Source of the DNA: Actinomycetes bacterium
GTDB lineage: Bacteria; Actinomycetota; Acidimicrobiia; Acidimicrobiales; RAAP-2
DNA length: 64,000 nt
Reading direction: 5' to 3'
Assembly (NCBI GenBank): GCA_021791145.1
Contig: JAJYXE010000046.1
Location: forward strand, 1-64,000
Below are positions 41,181-49,574 of this stretch, piece after piece. Every line of letters begins with the position of its first letter. Positions within the stretch are counted from its first letter, which is position 1. The translations under genes were made by a program, and so were the position numbers. The notes under the pieces are model-generated. The model did not search any database. It saw only the letters and a list, made by a program, of their open reading frames with translations, and was not told the origin of the DNA.

Positions 41181-41950
41181 AGGTGCAAGCGTGCGGGCTC
41201 GCCCTGCGGCGGTCTAGGGCCAAAGGTCACCGACCGTGTCAGCGACGCACTCGCTCCTTTAAGGAAGTCATCGACGAATTCGCTGAGCGTTCGGCAATGG
41301 GGATGGAGTCCAGGGCAGTCCATCGACGTCAGGTGAACGGGTCTGAGCCCCGCGGCGGCGGCGCCGTTGACGTCGAAGTGGACCGAGTCCCCGACGTACA
41401 GGCAGCGCTCGGGGGGGACGTCGAGCACGTCCATCGCAAAGGCGAAGATCGCCGGATCCGGCTTCTCCACCCCCACCACGCAGGAGTCCACGACGACCGC
41501 GACTTCCGGGACGTCTCGTCCGGCTGCCCGCCCCCCGACGGCGCAGATCCCGAACGAGGACAGCTCCGCCTCCATGGTCCCCGACGCGTTCGAGACGATC
41601 GCCAGGGGCACGCCGGTCGCGGCGAGGCGTCGGAGCTGGTCGGCGACGCCGGCGATGGGCACCCATGCGCTGCAGAACGCGTCACCGAGCGCTGCCGCCG
41701 CCGCTGTGCGGTCCGCTTCCGCGACGCCGAAGTACCGGGCGATCGCGCGGTCGGCCTCGAGGAAGTCGCCAGTCGAGACAGCGTCGATCGTGGCCATACC
41801 TACGTAGTGGGCACGTGCGCACTCTTCGTCGCTCGGGCAGACCCCGAAGGGCGCCAAGTGCTTGCGAACGGTTCGGGGATCGGGCAGGAGAAGCACTCCG
41901 CCGGCATCGAGGACGATCCCATCGACCGTGCAACGCGCCTCTCTCCCCAT
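41174..41950 (-). CDS. HAD-superfamily hydrolase
   Basis: 258 residues from ATG at 41950. HAD motifs: nucleophile Asp in GIVLDAGGVLLLPD (motif I with a DxGGV variant), Ser/Thr motif II in LAIVSNASGTME, Lys in VGVEKPDPAIFAFAM, and acidic motif IV in CLYVGDSVHFDVNGAAAAGL. Members are phosphatases or dehalogenases; the substrate is not predictable. An ATG 33 bases upstream is possible, but TAGCGT lies 7 bases before 41950, pointing to a leaderless start there. It overlaps the SRPBCC-like gene. Confidence 0.85.
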   Translation of the reverse strand: MGREARCTVDGIVLDAGGVLLLPDPRTVRKHLAPFGVCPSDEECARAHYVGMATIDAVSTGDFLEADRAIARYFGVAEADRTAAAAALGDAFCSAWVPIAGVADQLRRLAATGVPLAIVSNASGTMEAELSSFGICAVGGRAAGRDVPEVAVVVDSCVVGVEKPDPAIFAFAMDVLDVPPERCLYVGDSVHFDVNGAAAAGLRPVHLTSMDCPGLHPHCRTLSEFVDDFLKGASASLTRSVTFGPRPPQGEPARLHLW

Positions 41951-41957
41951 TCGAGCG

Positions 41958-41963
41958 ACGCTA
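41958..41963 (-). promoter_or_regulatory. Likely -10 element TAGCGT of the leaderless HAD gene
   Basis: TAGCGT on the minus strand ends 7 bases before the ATG at 41950; no Shine-Dalgarno is present. Confidence 0.4.
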
Positions 41964-42032
41964 GCCCGTGGGTGCGATGCCACTGCCGGCAGGCGGCATC
42001 GTCACAGTCTCAGCCGTCACCGCCGTCGTGGG

Positions 42033-42130
42033 GGCAGCTCCAGGAAGGCAGCTCCAGGAAGGCGGCTCCAGGAAGGCGGCTCCAGGAAGGCGGCTCCAGG
42101 AAGGCGGCTCCAGGAAGGCGGCTCCAGGAT
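42033..42130 (+). repeat. Tandem repeat, 14-base unit GGCGGCTCCAGGAA, seven copies
   Basis: Exact 14-base period from 42033 to 42130. The first two copies read GGCAGCTCCAGGAA and the last ends in GGAT. It lies directly upstream of the beta-propeller gene, whose ribosome site AGGAAGG resembles the repeat core. Confidence 0.98.
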
Positions 42131-42146
42131 GGTATAGGAAGGTGGC

Positions 42147-43049
42147 GTGCTCCTTCTCGGTACGACAGATCATCTGGAGGATCTCGACCGGCAGCTGACG
42201 ATCGCAGGGGACGTGTCGGTCGAGGCGATCGCGCTGGCCACCGGAGGCGTTGCGCCGGGCGCCTACGTGCTGGTCGACGGTGACCGGATCGTGAAGGTGG
42301 AGGAGTACGGCGTCGCGCCGGTTGCGTCGATCGGGCTCGGGCGGGGCCAGAGCTTGGCCGCAGCGGACGGCGGACTGCTCGTCGGTCTGGACGGTGCGCG
42401 GCTCGCCGAGCTGATGCTCTCCGAGAGGACGGTCGCGCCGGTCCGCTCGTTCGACTCCGTCCCGGGGCGCGCGGGCTGGGGGAACCCGGCGGGCGAGACG
42501 CCGGAGCTTCGGTCGATTGCCGTGACCGATGGGGGCACGTGGCTGGTGAACGTGCATGTCGGCGGGGTCTGGCGCTCGGTGGACGCTGGCGAGACGTGGA
42601 CCGGGGTCGTCCCCCCTGAAGACGACGTCCACGAGGTCGCTGCCGCCACAGGCTTGGTGGTCGCCGCGGCGGCTCGAGGGTTCGGGTGGAGCCACGACGA
42701 CGGGGCCACCTGGCAGTGGACCACCGACGGGCTCCATGCGCACTACTGCCGGGCAGCGGCGGTGGCCGGCGGCTCGGCCTACGTGACGGCCTCTACCGGC
42801 CCGTCCAGCCGTGACGGGCGTCTCTACCGCTGCGCGGTCGGGGGGAGCCTCGAGCCCTGCCGGGGGGGGCTGCCCGAGTCGTTTCCGTACAACCTCGACA
42901 CCGGCTGCCTCGCCGCCCGTCAGGGCGAAGTGGCGGTCGGCACGCGCGACGGCCAGGTCTGGCGCTCCGGCGACGGTGGTCGGACCTTCGAGATGGTGAC
43001 CGAGAGGGTCGGCCGCGTGCGTGTCCTCCGGTTCGGCTCACCACGCTGA
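42147..43049 (+). CDS. BNR/WD40-type beta-propeller repeat protein
   Basis: 300 residues without signal peptide or membrane helix. Repeated Asp-box-like motifs (VWRSVDAGETWTGV, GWSHDDGATWQW, VWRSGDGGRTFEMV) with intervening strands indicate a glycosidase/BNR-type propeller. Similar actinobacterial proteins of about 300 residues are annotated only as exo-alpha-sialidase-like or propeller proteins; no sialidase active site is visible here and no enzyme activity is claimed. GTG at 42147 follows AGGAAGG. A 14-base repeat array forms the upstream region. Confidence 0.82.
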   Translation: MLLLGTTDHLEDLDRQLTIAGDVSVEAIALATGGVAPGAYVLVDGDRIVKVEEYGVAPVASIGLGRGQSLAAADGGLLVGLDGARLAELMLSERTVAPVRSFDSVPGRAGWGNPAGETPELRSIAVTDGGTWLVNVHVGGVWRSVDAGETWTGVVPPEDDVHEVAAATGLVVAAAARGFGWSHDDGATWQWTTDGLHAHYCRAAAVAGGSAYVTASTGPSSRDGRLYRCAVGGSLEPCRGGLPESFPYNLDTGCLAARQGEVAVGTRDGQVWRSGDGGRTFEMVTERVGRVRVLRFGSPR

Positions 43050-43076
43050 GCGAGCTGTCTCGGAACCACAGGGTCC

Positions 43077-43104
43077 TTGTCGCAAGGTGCGGGGGGCGTA
43101 CGAT
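43077..43104 (+). promoter_or_regulatory. Promoter of the cyclic-nucleotide-binding gene
   Basis: TTGTCG (43077-43082), 16-base spacer, TACGAT (43099-43104), 8 bases before the ATG at 43113, giving a leaderless mRNA. Confidence 0.55.
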
Positions 43105-43112
43105 CTCCTCCC

Positions 43113-43535
43113 ATGCCCACTGCATCCGAAGTCCTCGCGAAGGTGCCTCTGTTCTCGATGCTCTCCAAGCGGGAGCTGGAAAAGCTTGCCAAGGAGGTCC
43201 ACGATCGCACGTTCCCTGCGGGGACCGTCCTCACCGAGGAGGACGAGTTCGGCACGATCTTCACCGTGATCGCCGAAGGGGAGGCGACGGTCTCGGTGCG
43301 TGGGAAGCCCGTGCGCAAGCTCAAGGAAGGCGACTTCTTCGGCGAGATGGGGCTCATCGATCGCTCCCCGCGCTCTGCCACGGTCAGGGCGGACTCCGAG
43401 CTGCGCTGCTTGATGCTGACCCAGCCGGTGTTCCGGCCGTTCGCCATCACGCACCCCGAGACGATGTGGGCTCTCCTCGAGCTGATGGTGAGGCGGGTGC
43501 GCGAGGCCGAGTCGAGGGATCCTGACGCCCTCTGA
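43113..43535 (+). CDS. Cyclic-nucleotide-binding domain protein
   Basis: 140 residues, essentially one CNB domain: LAKVPLFSMLSKRELEKLAKEV, FPAGTVLTEEDEFGTIFTVIAEGEATVSV, and the phosphate-binding cassette GDFFGEMGLIDRSPRSATVRA with the conserved Glu and Arg, so cAMP or cGMP binding is likely. The C-terminal helix replaces an output domain; there is no DNA-binding domain as in CRP. It may act as a stand-alone sensor subunit. ATG at 43113 follows a TACGAT -10 by 8 bases. Confidence 0.9.
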   Translation: MPTASEVLAKVPLFSMLSKRELEKLAKEVHDRTFPAGTVLTEEDEFGTIFTVIAEGEATVSVRGKPVRKLKEGDFFGEMGLIDRSPRSATVRADSELRCLMLTQPVFRPFAITHPETMWALLELMVRRVREAESRDPDAL

Positions 43536-43556
43536 CCATCAAGAGCCCCGTGGACC

Positions 43557-44159
43557 TCAGATCGGCGCGACTGTCTCGTAGTCTGTGCGATCGAGCGGGC
43601 GGCCGCTCAGTGTGCCCTTTCCGGTCGGCACCTTTGCTCTCCTGCCGTCGATGCGGACCGAGACCGACTTGATGCCCGGCAGGATGGTCAGCGTATAGAC
43701 GAGCTGAGCCATCGCCAGCGCCTGGTCCTCACCGGTGAGGCTGGTGAAGCCACGGGCCATGTTCACCGTGACCTGCTCTGTCTGGATGCGCAGCAGCGTG
43801 AGAGGCGCCGCGGTCGAGATCGGGCTCTGCAGCCCGTCGGACGCCTCCGCCGAGGTCGGCCCCTGCCCGAGGACGCGCAGCACGCCCGCGGGAGAGACCG
43901 GCGCAGGGACCTCCCTGCTGACCGCGACCAGGCGCTGGGGTCCGTCCAAGTAGATCGTCACGTACTGGCTGGGTACGGCCGGGGACGTCGTCGGCGTCGG
44001 GGGACGGAGCAGCCCGTAGGGCACGTGCTTGGGGTTGACGATGGTGGGCGAGGCGTCGACGCCCAGTCCGCAAGCCGCGAGGAGCAGCGCGCAGATCGCC
44101 GTGCACAAGACGGCGGCCCCGGCGCGGGCAGGCCGACCGCGCGCCGCGGACCTGTTCAT
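43557..44159 (-). CDS. lpqB: GerMN-domain lipoprotein, short LpqB-like
   Basis: 200 residues. A lipoprotein signal peptide (ARAGAAVLCTAICALLLAACG) has the lipobox LAAC. The rest is one GerMN/sporulation-type domain (VTIYLDGPQRLVAVSREVP, GVLRVLGQGPTSAEASDGLQSPI, TVNMARGFTSLTGEDQALAMAQLVYTLTILPGIKSV). LpqB proteins linked to mtrAB in other actinobacteria are near 600 residues with a C-terminal propeller; here only the GerMN part exists and the stop is clean. ATG overlaps the mtrB TGA (ATGA). It presumably modulates MtrB outside the membrane. Confidence 0.88.
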   Translation of the reverse strand: MNRSAARGRPARAGAAVLCTAICALLLAACGLGVDASPTIVNPKHVPYGLLRPPTPTTSPAVPSQYVTIYLDGPQRLVAVSREVPAPVSPAGVLRVLGQGPTSAEASDGLQSPISTAAPLTLLRIQTEQVTVNMARGFTSLTGEDQALAMAQLVYTLTILPGIKSVSVRIDGRRAKVPTGKGTLSGRPLDRTDYETVAPI

Positions 44160-45532
44160 CGCGGCTCCACCGGGAGCACGACGCTGAAGCGCGCGCCGCC
44201 GGCCGCGCTGTCGCCGACCCGCACGCTCCCTCCATGTGCCCGAACGTGCTCTGCCACGAGGGCGAGCCCGAGACCCGATCCGCCGGTGTCGCCGCGCCTT
44301 CCCGAGGCCGCGCCGCGGTAGAACCTCTCGAAGACGCGCTCGCGCTCTGTGGGACGGATCCCCGGGCCGGCATCGTCGACCGAGATCGTGGCCCAGCCGC
44401 CGCCCGTGTGGACGTCCACGCCGACCGCGCCGCCCCCATGTGTCTCGGCGTTGTCGAGAAGGTTCAACAGGACCTGCTGGAGGCGGCGCTTGTCGCCGCG
44501 CACGATGGTGTCCCGGGCGTCGGGAGACAAGCTGACCGGGATGCTGGGGTCGTACCCGTCGACGGTCAGCTCGACGAGCTCGACGATGGGGACGTCGGTG
44601 AAGTGGAGCACCGCCGCGCCGGCGTCGATGCTCGCCATCTCGAGGAGCTCCTGGACCATCGTCGAGAACCGGTCCACCTCGACGTGGAGCGTGTCGATGG
44701 CTTCGGCGCCCCCTCGAGGGAGCAGGGACCTGTACGAGTTGAGCAGCTCCACCGAGGCGCCGATCGTGGTGAGCGGAGACCGGAGCTCGTGGGTCACGTC
44801 CGATGCGAAGCGGGCGTCGCGCTCGATGCGCTGCTGGAGGGCGGTCACCATCTCGTTGAAAGACACGACGAGGGGCCGGAGGTCGGGGTCGTCGGGGAGC
44901 CGGCGGTCCAGGGTGCCTCCTGCGATCTCGGTCGCCACGCTGACGATGTCTCCGAGCGGCCTCACGAGCCGCCGGCTCACCAGCCACCCTGCCAGGACGC
45001 CGCCGATCGTCGTCGCGATGGCCACGGTGGTGAGGACCGTGGCGACGACCCGCAGCGTCGATGCGAGCGACCCGAGCGGGTGTTCCTCGAAGTACGAGAC
45101 GCCGATCGCGGGGATCGGCACGCCGACGGCGAGCGTCGGCGTGCCGTCGAGGACGACGCGCTGATCTGCCACGTTTCCGCGCACGACGGTGCGCATCAGG
45201 TCTTTGGGAATGGTCGTGCCGCTGACGGCGGCGGAGCTCGCATACCACTGCCCGCCGTGGTAGATGAACGAGTGGACGCCGTTTGCGGTCGTGACGCTCG
45301 AGAGCACGCTGCCGATCTTCGTGGAAGGGGCGCCGAGCTCGACCTTCACCAGCCGAGCGTTGGCGAAGGTCTGGTGCAGGATGCTGATCGTGCGCTGCGA
45401 GATCAGCTCCTTGCGGACGAAGTAGAAGGTGCTGAGCGCCAGCACTGCGGAGACGAGGGCCGCGCCGATCGCGAACGTGACGATCACCCGCGCCTGGAGG
45501 CCGAAGTGCCGCCGGCGGCTGCCCGCGCTCAC
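44156..45532 (-). CDS. mtrB: Sensor histidine kinase MtrB
   Basis: 458 residues. A first membrane helix near residues 15-35 (VIVTFAIGAALVSAVLALST), an extracytoplasmic sensor of about 140 residues, a second helix (VVATVLTTVAIATTIGGVLAGWLV), HAMP (SRRLVRPLGDIVSVATEIAGG), HisKA with phospho-His in FASDVTHELRSPLTTI, then the ATPase N-box QQVLLNLLDNAETHGGG and G-boxes DDAGPGI and GGSGLGLALV. GTG at 45532 overlaps the mtrA stop by 4 bases. With MtrA it would control cell-wall and division genes. Confidence 0.92.
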   Translation of the reverse strand: MSAGSRRRHFGLQARVIVTFAIGAALVSAVLALSTFYFVRKELISQRTISILHQTFANARLVKVELGAPSTKIGSVLSSVTTANGVHSFIYHGGQWYASSAAVSGTTIPKDLMRTVVRGNVADQRVVLDGTPTLAVGVPIPAIGVSYFEEHPLGSLASTLRVVATVLTTVAIATTIGGVLAGWLVSRRLVRPLGDIVSVATEIAGGTLDRRLPDDPDLRPLVVSFNEMVTALQQRIERDARFASDVTHELRSPLTTIGASVELLNSYRSLLPRGGAEAIDTLHVEVDRFSTMVQELLEMASIDAGAAVLHFTDVPIVELVELTVDGYDPSIPVSLSPDARDTIVRGDKRRLQQVLLNLLDNAETHGGGAVGVDVHTGGGWATISVDDAGPGIRPTERERVFERFYRGAASGRRGDTGGSGLGLALVAEHVRAHGGSVRVGDSAAGGARFSVVLPVEPR

Positions 45533-46212
45533 GGGACGAGCTTGTAGCCCAATCCCCGAACGGTGACGATGAGCTCGGGATTGGAGGGGTCCCGCTCGAT
45601 CTTCGTACGCAGTCCGCTGATGTGGTAGTCCACGAGCCGGTCGTCGCCGAAGAAGTCGTAGCCCCAGACCCGTTCGAGGAGCTGGCCCCTCGAGACCACC
45701 CATCCGGGCGTGTCCGCAAGCTCGCAGAGCACGCGGAACTGGGTCAGCGTGAGCGGCACCTCCTCCCCGTCCCGGCGCACGACACCAGCCTCCCGGTGCA
45801 GTTCGACGTCGCGGAACCGCTGCACCGAGGGATCAGGTGCTGCCGCGGAGGTGCTGCGGCGAAGCAGGGCGCGTATGCGTGCCGACAGCTCCTTTGCGAC
45901 CACGGGCTTGACGACGTAGTCGTCCGCGCCGGCTTCGAGCCCGGCGACGACGTCATGGGTGTCCCCGCTCGCCGTCACCATTGCGATGGGGACGTTGGTC
46001 GCCCGCCTGATCGCGCGCGTGACCTCGAAGCCGTCCATGTCCGGGAGGCGGAGGTCGACGAGCACCATGTCCGGCTCACCTTCCTCGAGGCGCCCAAGGC
46101 CCTCCTCGCCACTTCGTGCTTCGACGACCGTGTACCCCTCCTGCTGCAGGGACAGGGAGAGGACCCCGCGCATGTGGTCGTCGTCCTCGATGAACAGGAT
46201 GCGGCGTCCCAA
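45529..46212 (-). CDS. mtrA: Response regulator MtrA
   Basis: 227-residue OmpR-family regulator. The receiver domain (ILFIEDDDHMRGVLSLSLQQEGY, phospho-Asp in MVLVDLRLPDMDG, Lys in DDYVVKPVVAKEL) is followed by a winged helix ending YHISGLRTKIERDPSNPELIVTVRGLGYKLVP. Position directly before mtrB and lpqB supports the assignment. A TGTAAC direct repeat with 11-base period lies 90 bases upstream, a candidate MtrA site for autoregulation and for control of the divergent collagen-like gene. Confidence 0.92.
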   Translation of the reverse strand: MGRRILFIEDDDHMRGVLSLSLQQEGYTVVEARSGEEGLGRLEEGEPDMVLVDLRLPDMDGFEVTRAIRRATNVPIAMVTASGDTHDVVAGLEAGADDYVVKPVVAKELSARIRALLRRSTSAAAPDPSVQRFRDVELHREAGVVRRDGEEVPLTLTQFRVLCELADTPGWVVSRGQLLERVWGYDFFGDDRLVDYHISGLRTKIERDPSNPELIVTVRGLGYKLVP

Positions 46213-46301
46213 GTCTCGCCCTCCCTCCTTGTCACGCGTGCGTCTTCGAGTCTCGCCGAACTCACCTCGGTCGGTACGACACCTTCCCTAGATGCACCGG
46301 T

Positions 46302-46318
46302 TGTAACGTCACTGTAAC
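46302..46318. promoter_or_regulatory. Candidate MtrA-type direct-repeat box
   Basis: TGTAAC at 46302-46307 and 46313-46318, an 11-base period (one helical turn) typical of OmpR-family binding sites. It lies between divergent mtrA and the collagen-like gene. Confidence 0.55.
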
Positions 46319-46390
46319 ACGCACCCCGTCAGTTCCTCGATCCCGGCTGAGACCCTTGTCGTCGAAGCGTCGAGACGGAGGAGCGCACGC

Positions 46391-47242
46391 ATGGCATGGG
46401 CGCAGGGAAGACTGCCGGAGCGAGCCGGGGACGAACCGACGGGGCTGATGGTCGTGCCCCCTGACGCGACCGAGCCGGCACCCGATCGAGCGGGGTCGCG
46501 CACCAACTGGGGGAAGGGGGCGCTCGCTGCGCTGATCGTTGCCGCGCTCGCGCTCGGCGCGGGCGGCATGGCGCTCGGGGTGGTCGCGCTGGCTCGCTCC
46601 CCCGCGTCGGCGTCCGGTCCGGTGGGGCCTGCAGGACCCCAAGGTGCCCAGGGGCTCCAAGGCCCGCAGGGGGTCCAAGGTCTGGTGGGCCCGCAAGGGC
46701 CCGCCGGGCCCGTGGGCCCGAGGGGCGTAACCGGCCCGCAAGGCCCCGCAGGACCCCAGGGTGCACGAGGGCCGGCCGGGAAGCCCGGGGTGCCGGGGAC
46801 GGTCGCGAAGAGCACGATCGTGACCGCCTCGGTGCTGAAGTCGGCGGCCGACCCCGTCGCGGGGACGACGCTCAGCGCGTTGACGTCGTGTCCCGCCGGA
46901 GACGTCCTGCTCGGCGGCGGCGCCCGCGTGTCGGAGACCGTGCCCGAGAAGTCGGCGTCCGAGGCGGGCGCAACGCGCACGACAGCCGCAACCCCGACGA
47001 GCGCGTCCGCGACGAGCAAGTCCAGCTCGACGGCTGGAGGTGGCACCTCGCAAGACACGGCGACCCAGAGCGGCGCGCCCTCGACAACGCCGCCTCGCTC
47101 GACTGCACGGTCCGGCGGCGTCGCGTTGGAGTCGTCGTACCCGACGGCGAGCGGATGGCGCACGGTCGCTGTTGTCACCGGGACGCTCACCGGCGGCCAG
47201 GTCATGGCCCTGGAGCCCTATGTCCTGTGCGGCAAGAAGTGA
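46391..47242 (+). CDS. Membrane-anchored collagen-like (Gly-X-Y) protein
   Basis: 283 residues. A short cytoplasmic N-terminus, one membrane helix ([22 protein letters not shown]), then about 20 Gly-X-Y triplets ([20 protein letters not shown]... to GKPGVPG), which should form a collagen-type triple helix outside the cell. The C-terminal domain of about 150 residues contains a Ser/Thr-rich segment and two Cys ([16 protein letters not shown] and YVLCGKK) that could form a disulfide. Start has GGAGGAG 7-8 bases upstream. Divergent from mtrA, with a putative MtrA site between them. Confidence 0.87.
   Translation: MAWAQGRLPERAGDEPTGLMVVPPDATEPAPDRAGSRTNWGKGALAALIVAALALGAGGMALGVVALARSPASASGPVGPAGPQGAQGLQGPQGVQGLVGPQGPAGPVGPRGVTGPQGPAGPQGARGPAGKPGVPGTVAKSTIVTASVLKSAADPVAGTTLSALTSCPAGDVLLGGGARVSETVPEKSASEAGATRTTAATPTSASATSKSSSTAGGGTSQDTATQSGAPSTTPPRSTARSGGVALESSYPTASGWRTVAVVTGTLTGGQVMALEPYVLCGKK
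46607..46800 (+). repeat. Collagen triplet-coding repeat
   Basis: Degenerate 9-base and 18-base repeats encode the Gly-X-Y run of the collagen-like protein. Confidence 0.85.
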
Positions 47243-47377
47243 GCGGCGGCAGGCGCCGCTCGATCCGCTGAGATCCCCTCGGATCTGGGCGGTGCACCCG
47301 CCCGCGAGAGCCAGCCCCATCTCGCTCGGGCGCGCTAGCGTCCTCGCAAGCGGCAAGCCCGAGGCGATGGAGGCGAG

Positions 47378-48418
47378 GTGCCCAGAGACGCCGTGACGCT
47401 GCGCGAGGTGGCGAAGGCAGCCGGGGTGCACCCGGGTACCGCCTCCCGGGCGCTCAACGAGTCGACGCGCTCGCTCGTCCGCGCAGAGACGGTCGAGCGG
47501 GTGAGCGTGGCAGCCCGCGCGCTCGGCTATAAGCCGAACATGCTGGCCCGCAGCTTCAAGACCCGGCGCACCAACTCTGTGGGGGTCGTCATCCCCGACA
47601 TCAACAACCCGCTCTTCCCTCCGATGGTACGCGGCGTGGAGGGCCGCCTGTTCGAAGACGGCTACGTCGCCTTGCTGGCCAACACGGAGAACGACCCGGA
47701 CCGCCAGCACCGGATCTTCGAGGGCATGGTCGACCGGCGCGTCGACGGCATGATCCTCGCCACCGCGCACCGGCACGATGTGGCCGTCGCCGAGCTCGCG
47801 GAGGCCGGGATGCCGGTCGTGCTGTTGAACCGCGTGGTGGAGGGCGGCGGCTTCTCCTCGGTCTCGGTCGACGACGCGCAAGGCATCCGGAAGGTGGTCG
47901 AGCACCTGCGCAGCCTGGGCCACGTGCGGATCGCCCATATCGCTGGGCCGCAGTCCATGTCGACGGGGCACGCGCGCCACCAGAGCTTCCTCTCCTCCAT
48001 GGAGGAGACGGGTGCTGCTGCAGACCCCCGGCTCGTCATGTTCGCGCAGGCGTTCTCGATCTCCGAAGGCGAACGGTGCGCGACCCGGCTCCTCGCGGGC
48101 TCGGAGCGACCGAGCGCGATCGTCGCGGCGAACGACATGCTCGCGCTCGGCTGCTACTCAGCGACCGAGCGCGCCGGCCTGGTGTGCCCGGCCGACATCT
48201 CGATCGTAGGGTTCAACGACATGCCGTTCATCGACCGGCTCAATCCTCCGCTCACCACGGTGCGGATCCCGCACCACGAGCTCGGCGTGCATGCCGCCGA
48301 GCTGCTCCTCGCGCAACTTCACGATCCGGACGCGCCGATCGCGATCGTCGAGATCGTCCCTGAGCTGATCACGCGCGGCTCGACGGCTCCCGCGCGCGTG
48401 CCCACGGCGGCGCCGTAG
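47378..48418 (+). CDS. LacI-family transcriptional regulator
   Basis: 346 residues. The N-terminal LacI helix-turn-helix (TLREVAKAAGVHPGTASRALNES) and hinge (ARALGYKPNMLARSFKT) are followed by a periplasmic-binding-type sensor (VGVVIPDINNPLFPPMVRGVEG, GHVRIAHIAGPQS, AIVAANDMLALGCYSATERAG, ISIVGFNDMPFIDRLNPPLTTVRIP). GTG at 47378 follows GGAGG. A GCAACCGGTTGC palindrome with the central CG typical of LacI sites lies in the promoter of the next gene, which is its probable target. The inducer is unknown, perhaps a hydroxy-acid or sugar. Confidence 0.93.
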   Translation: MPRDAVTLREVAKAAGVHPGTASRALNESTRSLVRAETVERVSVAARALGYKPNMLARSFKTRRTNSVGVVIPDINNPLFPPMVRGVEGRLFEDGYVALLANTENDPDRQHRIFEGMVDRRVDGMILATAHRHDVAVAELAEAGMPVVLLNRVVEGGGFSSVSVDDAQGIRKVVEHLRSLGHVRIAHIAGPQSMSTGHARHQSFLSSMEETGAAADPRLVMFAQAFSISEGERCATRLLAGSERPSAIVAANDMLALGCYSATERAGLVCPADISIVGFNDMPFIDRLNPPLTTVRIPHHELGVHAAELLLAQLHDPDAPIAIVEIVPELITRGSTAPARVPTAAP

Positions 48419-48457
48419 GCAGCACGAGCCGGCGGGCCGGCTCGACGTTGCGAATCC

Positions 48458-48507
48458 TTGACAAGTGGGGCTCGGCTCCACAGACTCGCGGCCGTGCAAC
48501 CGGTTGC
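48458..48507 (+). promoter_or_regulatory. Promoter with LacI-type operator GCAACCGGTTGC
   Basis: TTGACA (48458-48463), 17-base spacer, CAGACT (48481-48486), then the perfect 12-base palindrome GCAACCGGTTGC (48496-48507) just after the predicted transcription start. This is a classic repressor-blocks-initiation layout. Confidence 0.75.
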
Positions 48508-48523
48508 CAACACAACCGGGGGG

Positions 48524-49468
48524 ATGACCTTCGGCTGGATCGGCACCGGCCGCATGGGCAGCGCGATGGCGCGTCGCCTCCTCGAGGCGGGGATGGATCT
48601 CGCTGTCTACAACCGCACGCCGGAGAAGGCCGAGATGCTCGTCATGCTTGGTGCCGCGCTGGTCGACGCGGCGGTGGATCTCGCAGGACGCGACGTGGTC
48701 TTCATCACGGTTGCGTCGTCCGACGACCTGCTCGAGGTGATGTGTGGGACGGGAGGTCTGCTCACGGGACCTTCGGCGCCGTCGATTGTGGTCGACTGCA
48801 CGACCGTCTCGAGCGAGGCGAGTGCGAGAGCCCGTGAGCTCGCTGCGGCGCGTGACACGGCCTTCCTCGCGGCGCCGGTGAGCGGCAACCCTGAGGTCGC
48901 TTCGGCCGGGAAGCTCACGATGGCCGTCTCCGGGCCGAAGCGGGCATTCGACGCCGCGTACCCATTCCTTGCGACGGTCGCAGGCGAGGTCACCTACGTC
49001 GGTGAGGGCGACGTCGCGCGGCTCGTCAAGCTGTGCCACAACCTGCTCCTCGGCGTGGTGTTCCAGTCACTCGTCGAAGTGACGGTGCTCGCAGAAAAGG
49101 GCGGAGTTCGTCGCCAAGACCTGCTGGCCTTTCTGAACAGCTCGGTGATGGGGTCGCCGTTCATTGGCTACAAGTCCCGAGCTCTCGTGGACCTGGACTT
49201 CTCGCCGACCTTCACGACCCGCCTGCTCCACAAGGATTTCGCTCTCGGGCTGGATGCGGCCGCAATGCTCGACACCCCGATGCCTTTGGCGGCGCTCGTG
49301 CACCAGCTCCTGCAGGTGGGGATCGGCGAGGGGATCGGCGACAAGGACTTCGCGGCTCTCCTGCAGATCTGCGCAAGAGGTGCGCGTCTCGAGCTCGAGC
49401 GCGAAGAGACGGGTGCAGGGGAGGAGGCCGGCGGGCTGCCCCCGTCGAGGACCACCGAGCACGCGTGA
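48524..49468 (+). CDS. 3-Hydroxyisobutyrate dehydrogenase family oxidoreductase
   Basis: 314 residues. Rossmann motif FGWIGTGRMGSAMARRLLEAG at the N-terminus, substrate motif FLAAPVSGNPEVASAGKLTMAVSG, and the catalytic-Lys helix GDVARLVKLCHNLLLGVVFQSLVE identify the beta-hydroxyacid dehydrogenase family (3-hydroxyisobutyrate, tartronate semialdehyde and similar substrates). ATG at 48524 follows a G-rich ribosome site after the operator. It is the likely regulated target of the adjacent LacI protein. The C-terminal 25 residues are variable. Exact substrate unknown. Confidence 0.9.
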   Translation: MTFGWIGTGRMGSAMARRLLEAGMDLAVYNRTPEKAEMLVMLGAALVDAAVDLAGRDVVFITVASSDDLLEVMCGTGGLLTGPSAPSIVVDCTTVSSEASARARELAAARDTAFLAAPVSGNPEVASAGKLTMAVSGPKRAFDAAYPFLATVAGEVTYVGEGDVARLVKLCHNLLLGVVFQSLVEVTVLAEKGGVRRQDLLAFLNSSVMGSPFIGYKSRALVDLDFSPTFTTRLLHKDFALGLDAAAMLDTPMPLAALVHQLLQVGIGEGIGDKDFAALLQICARGARLELEREETGAGEEAGGLPPSRTTEHA

Positions 49469-49574
49469 GGACCGACCAGGGGAAGGTGGAGCCGAAGCGC
49501 ACCGCTGCCGTGCAGAGCTCGTGACGCGCCTCGCAGACGCGAGCCGGCACCGGCGAGGGACTTCGGGAATGGGC

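Noticed and set aside
42147..43049. Sialidase
   Set aside because: Asp-box repeats alone define a propeller; no FRIP motif or catalytic Arg triad is visible.
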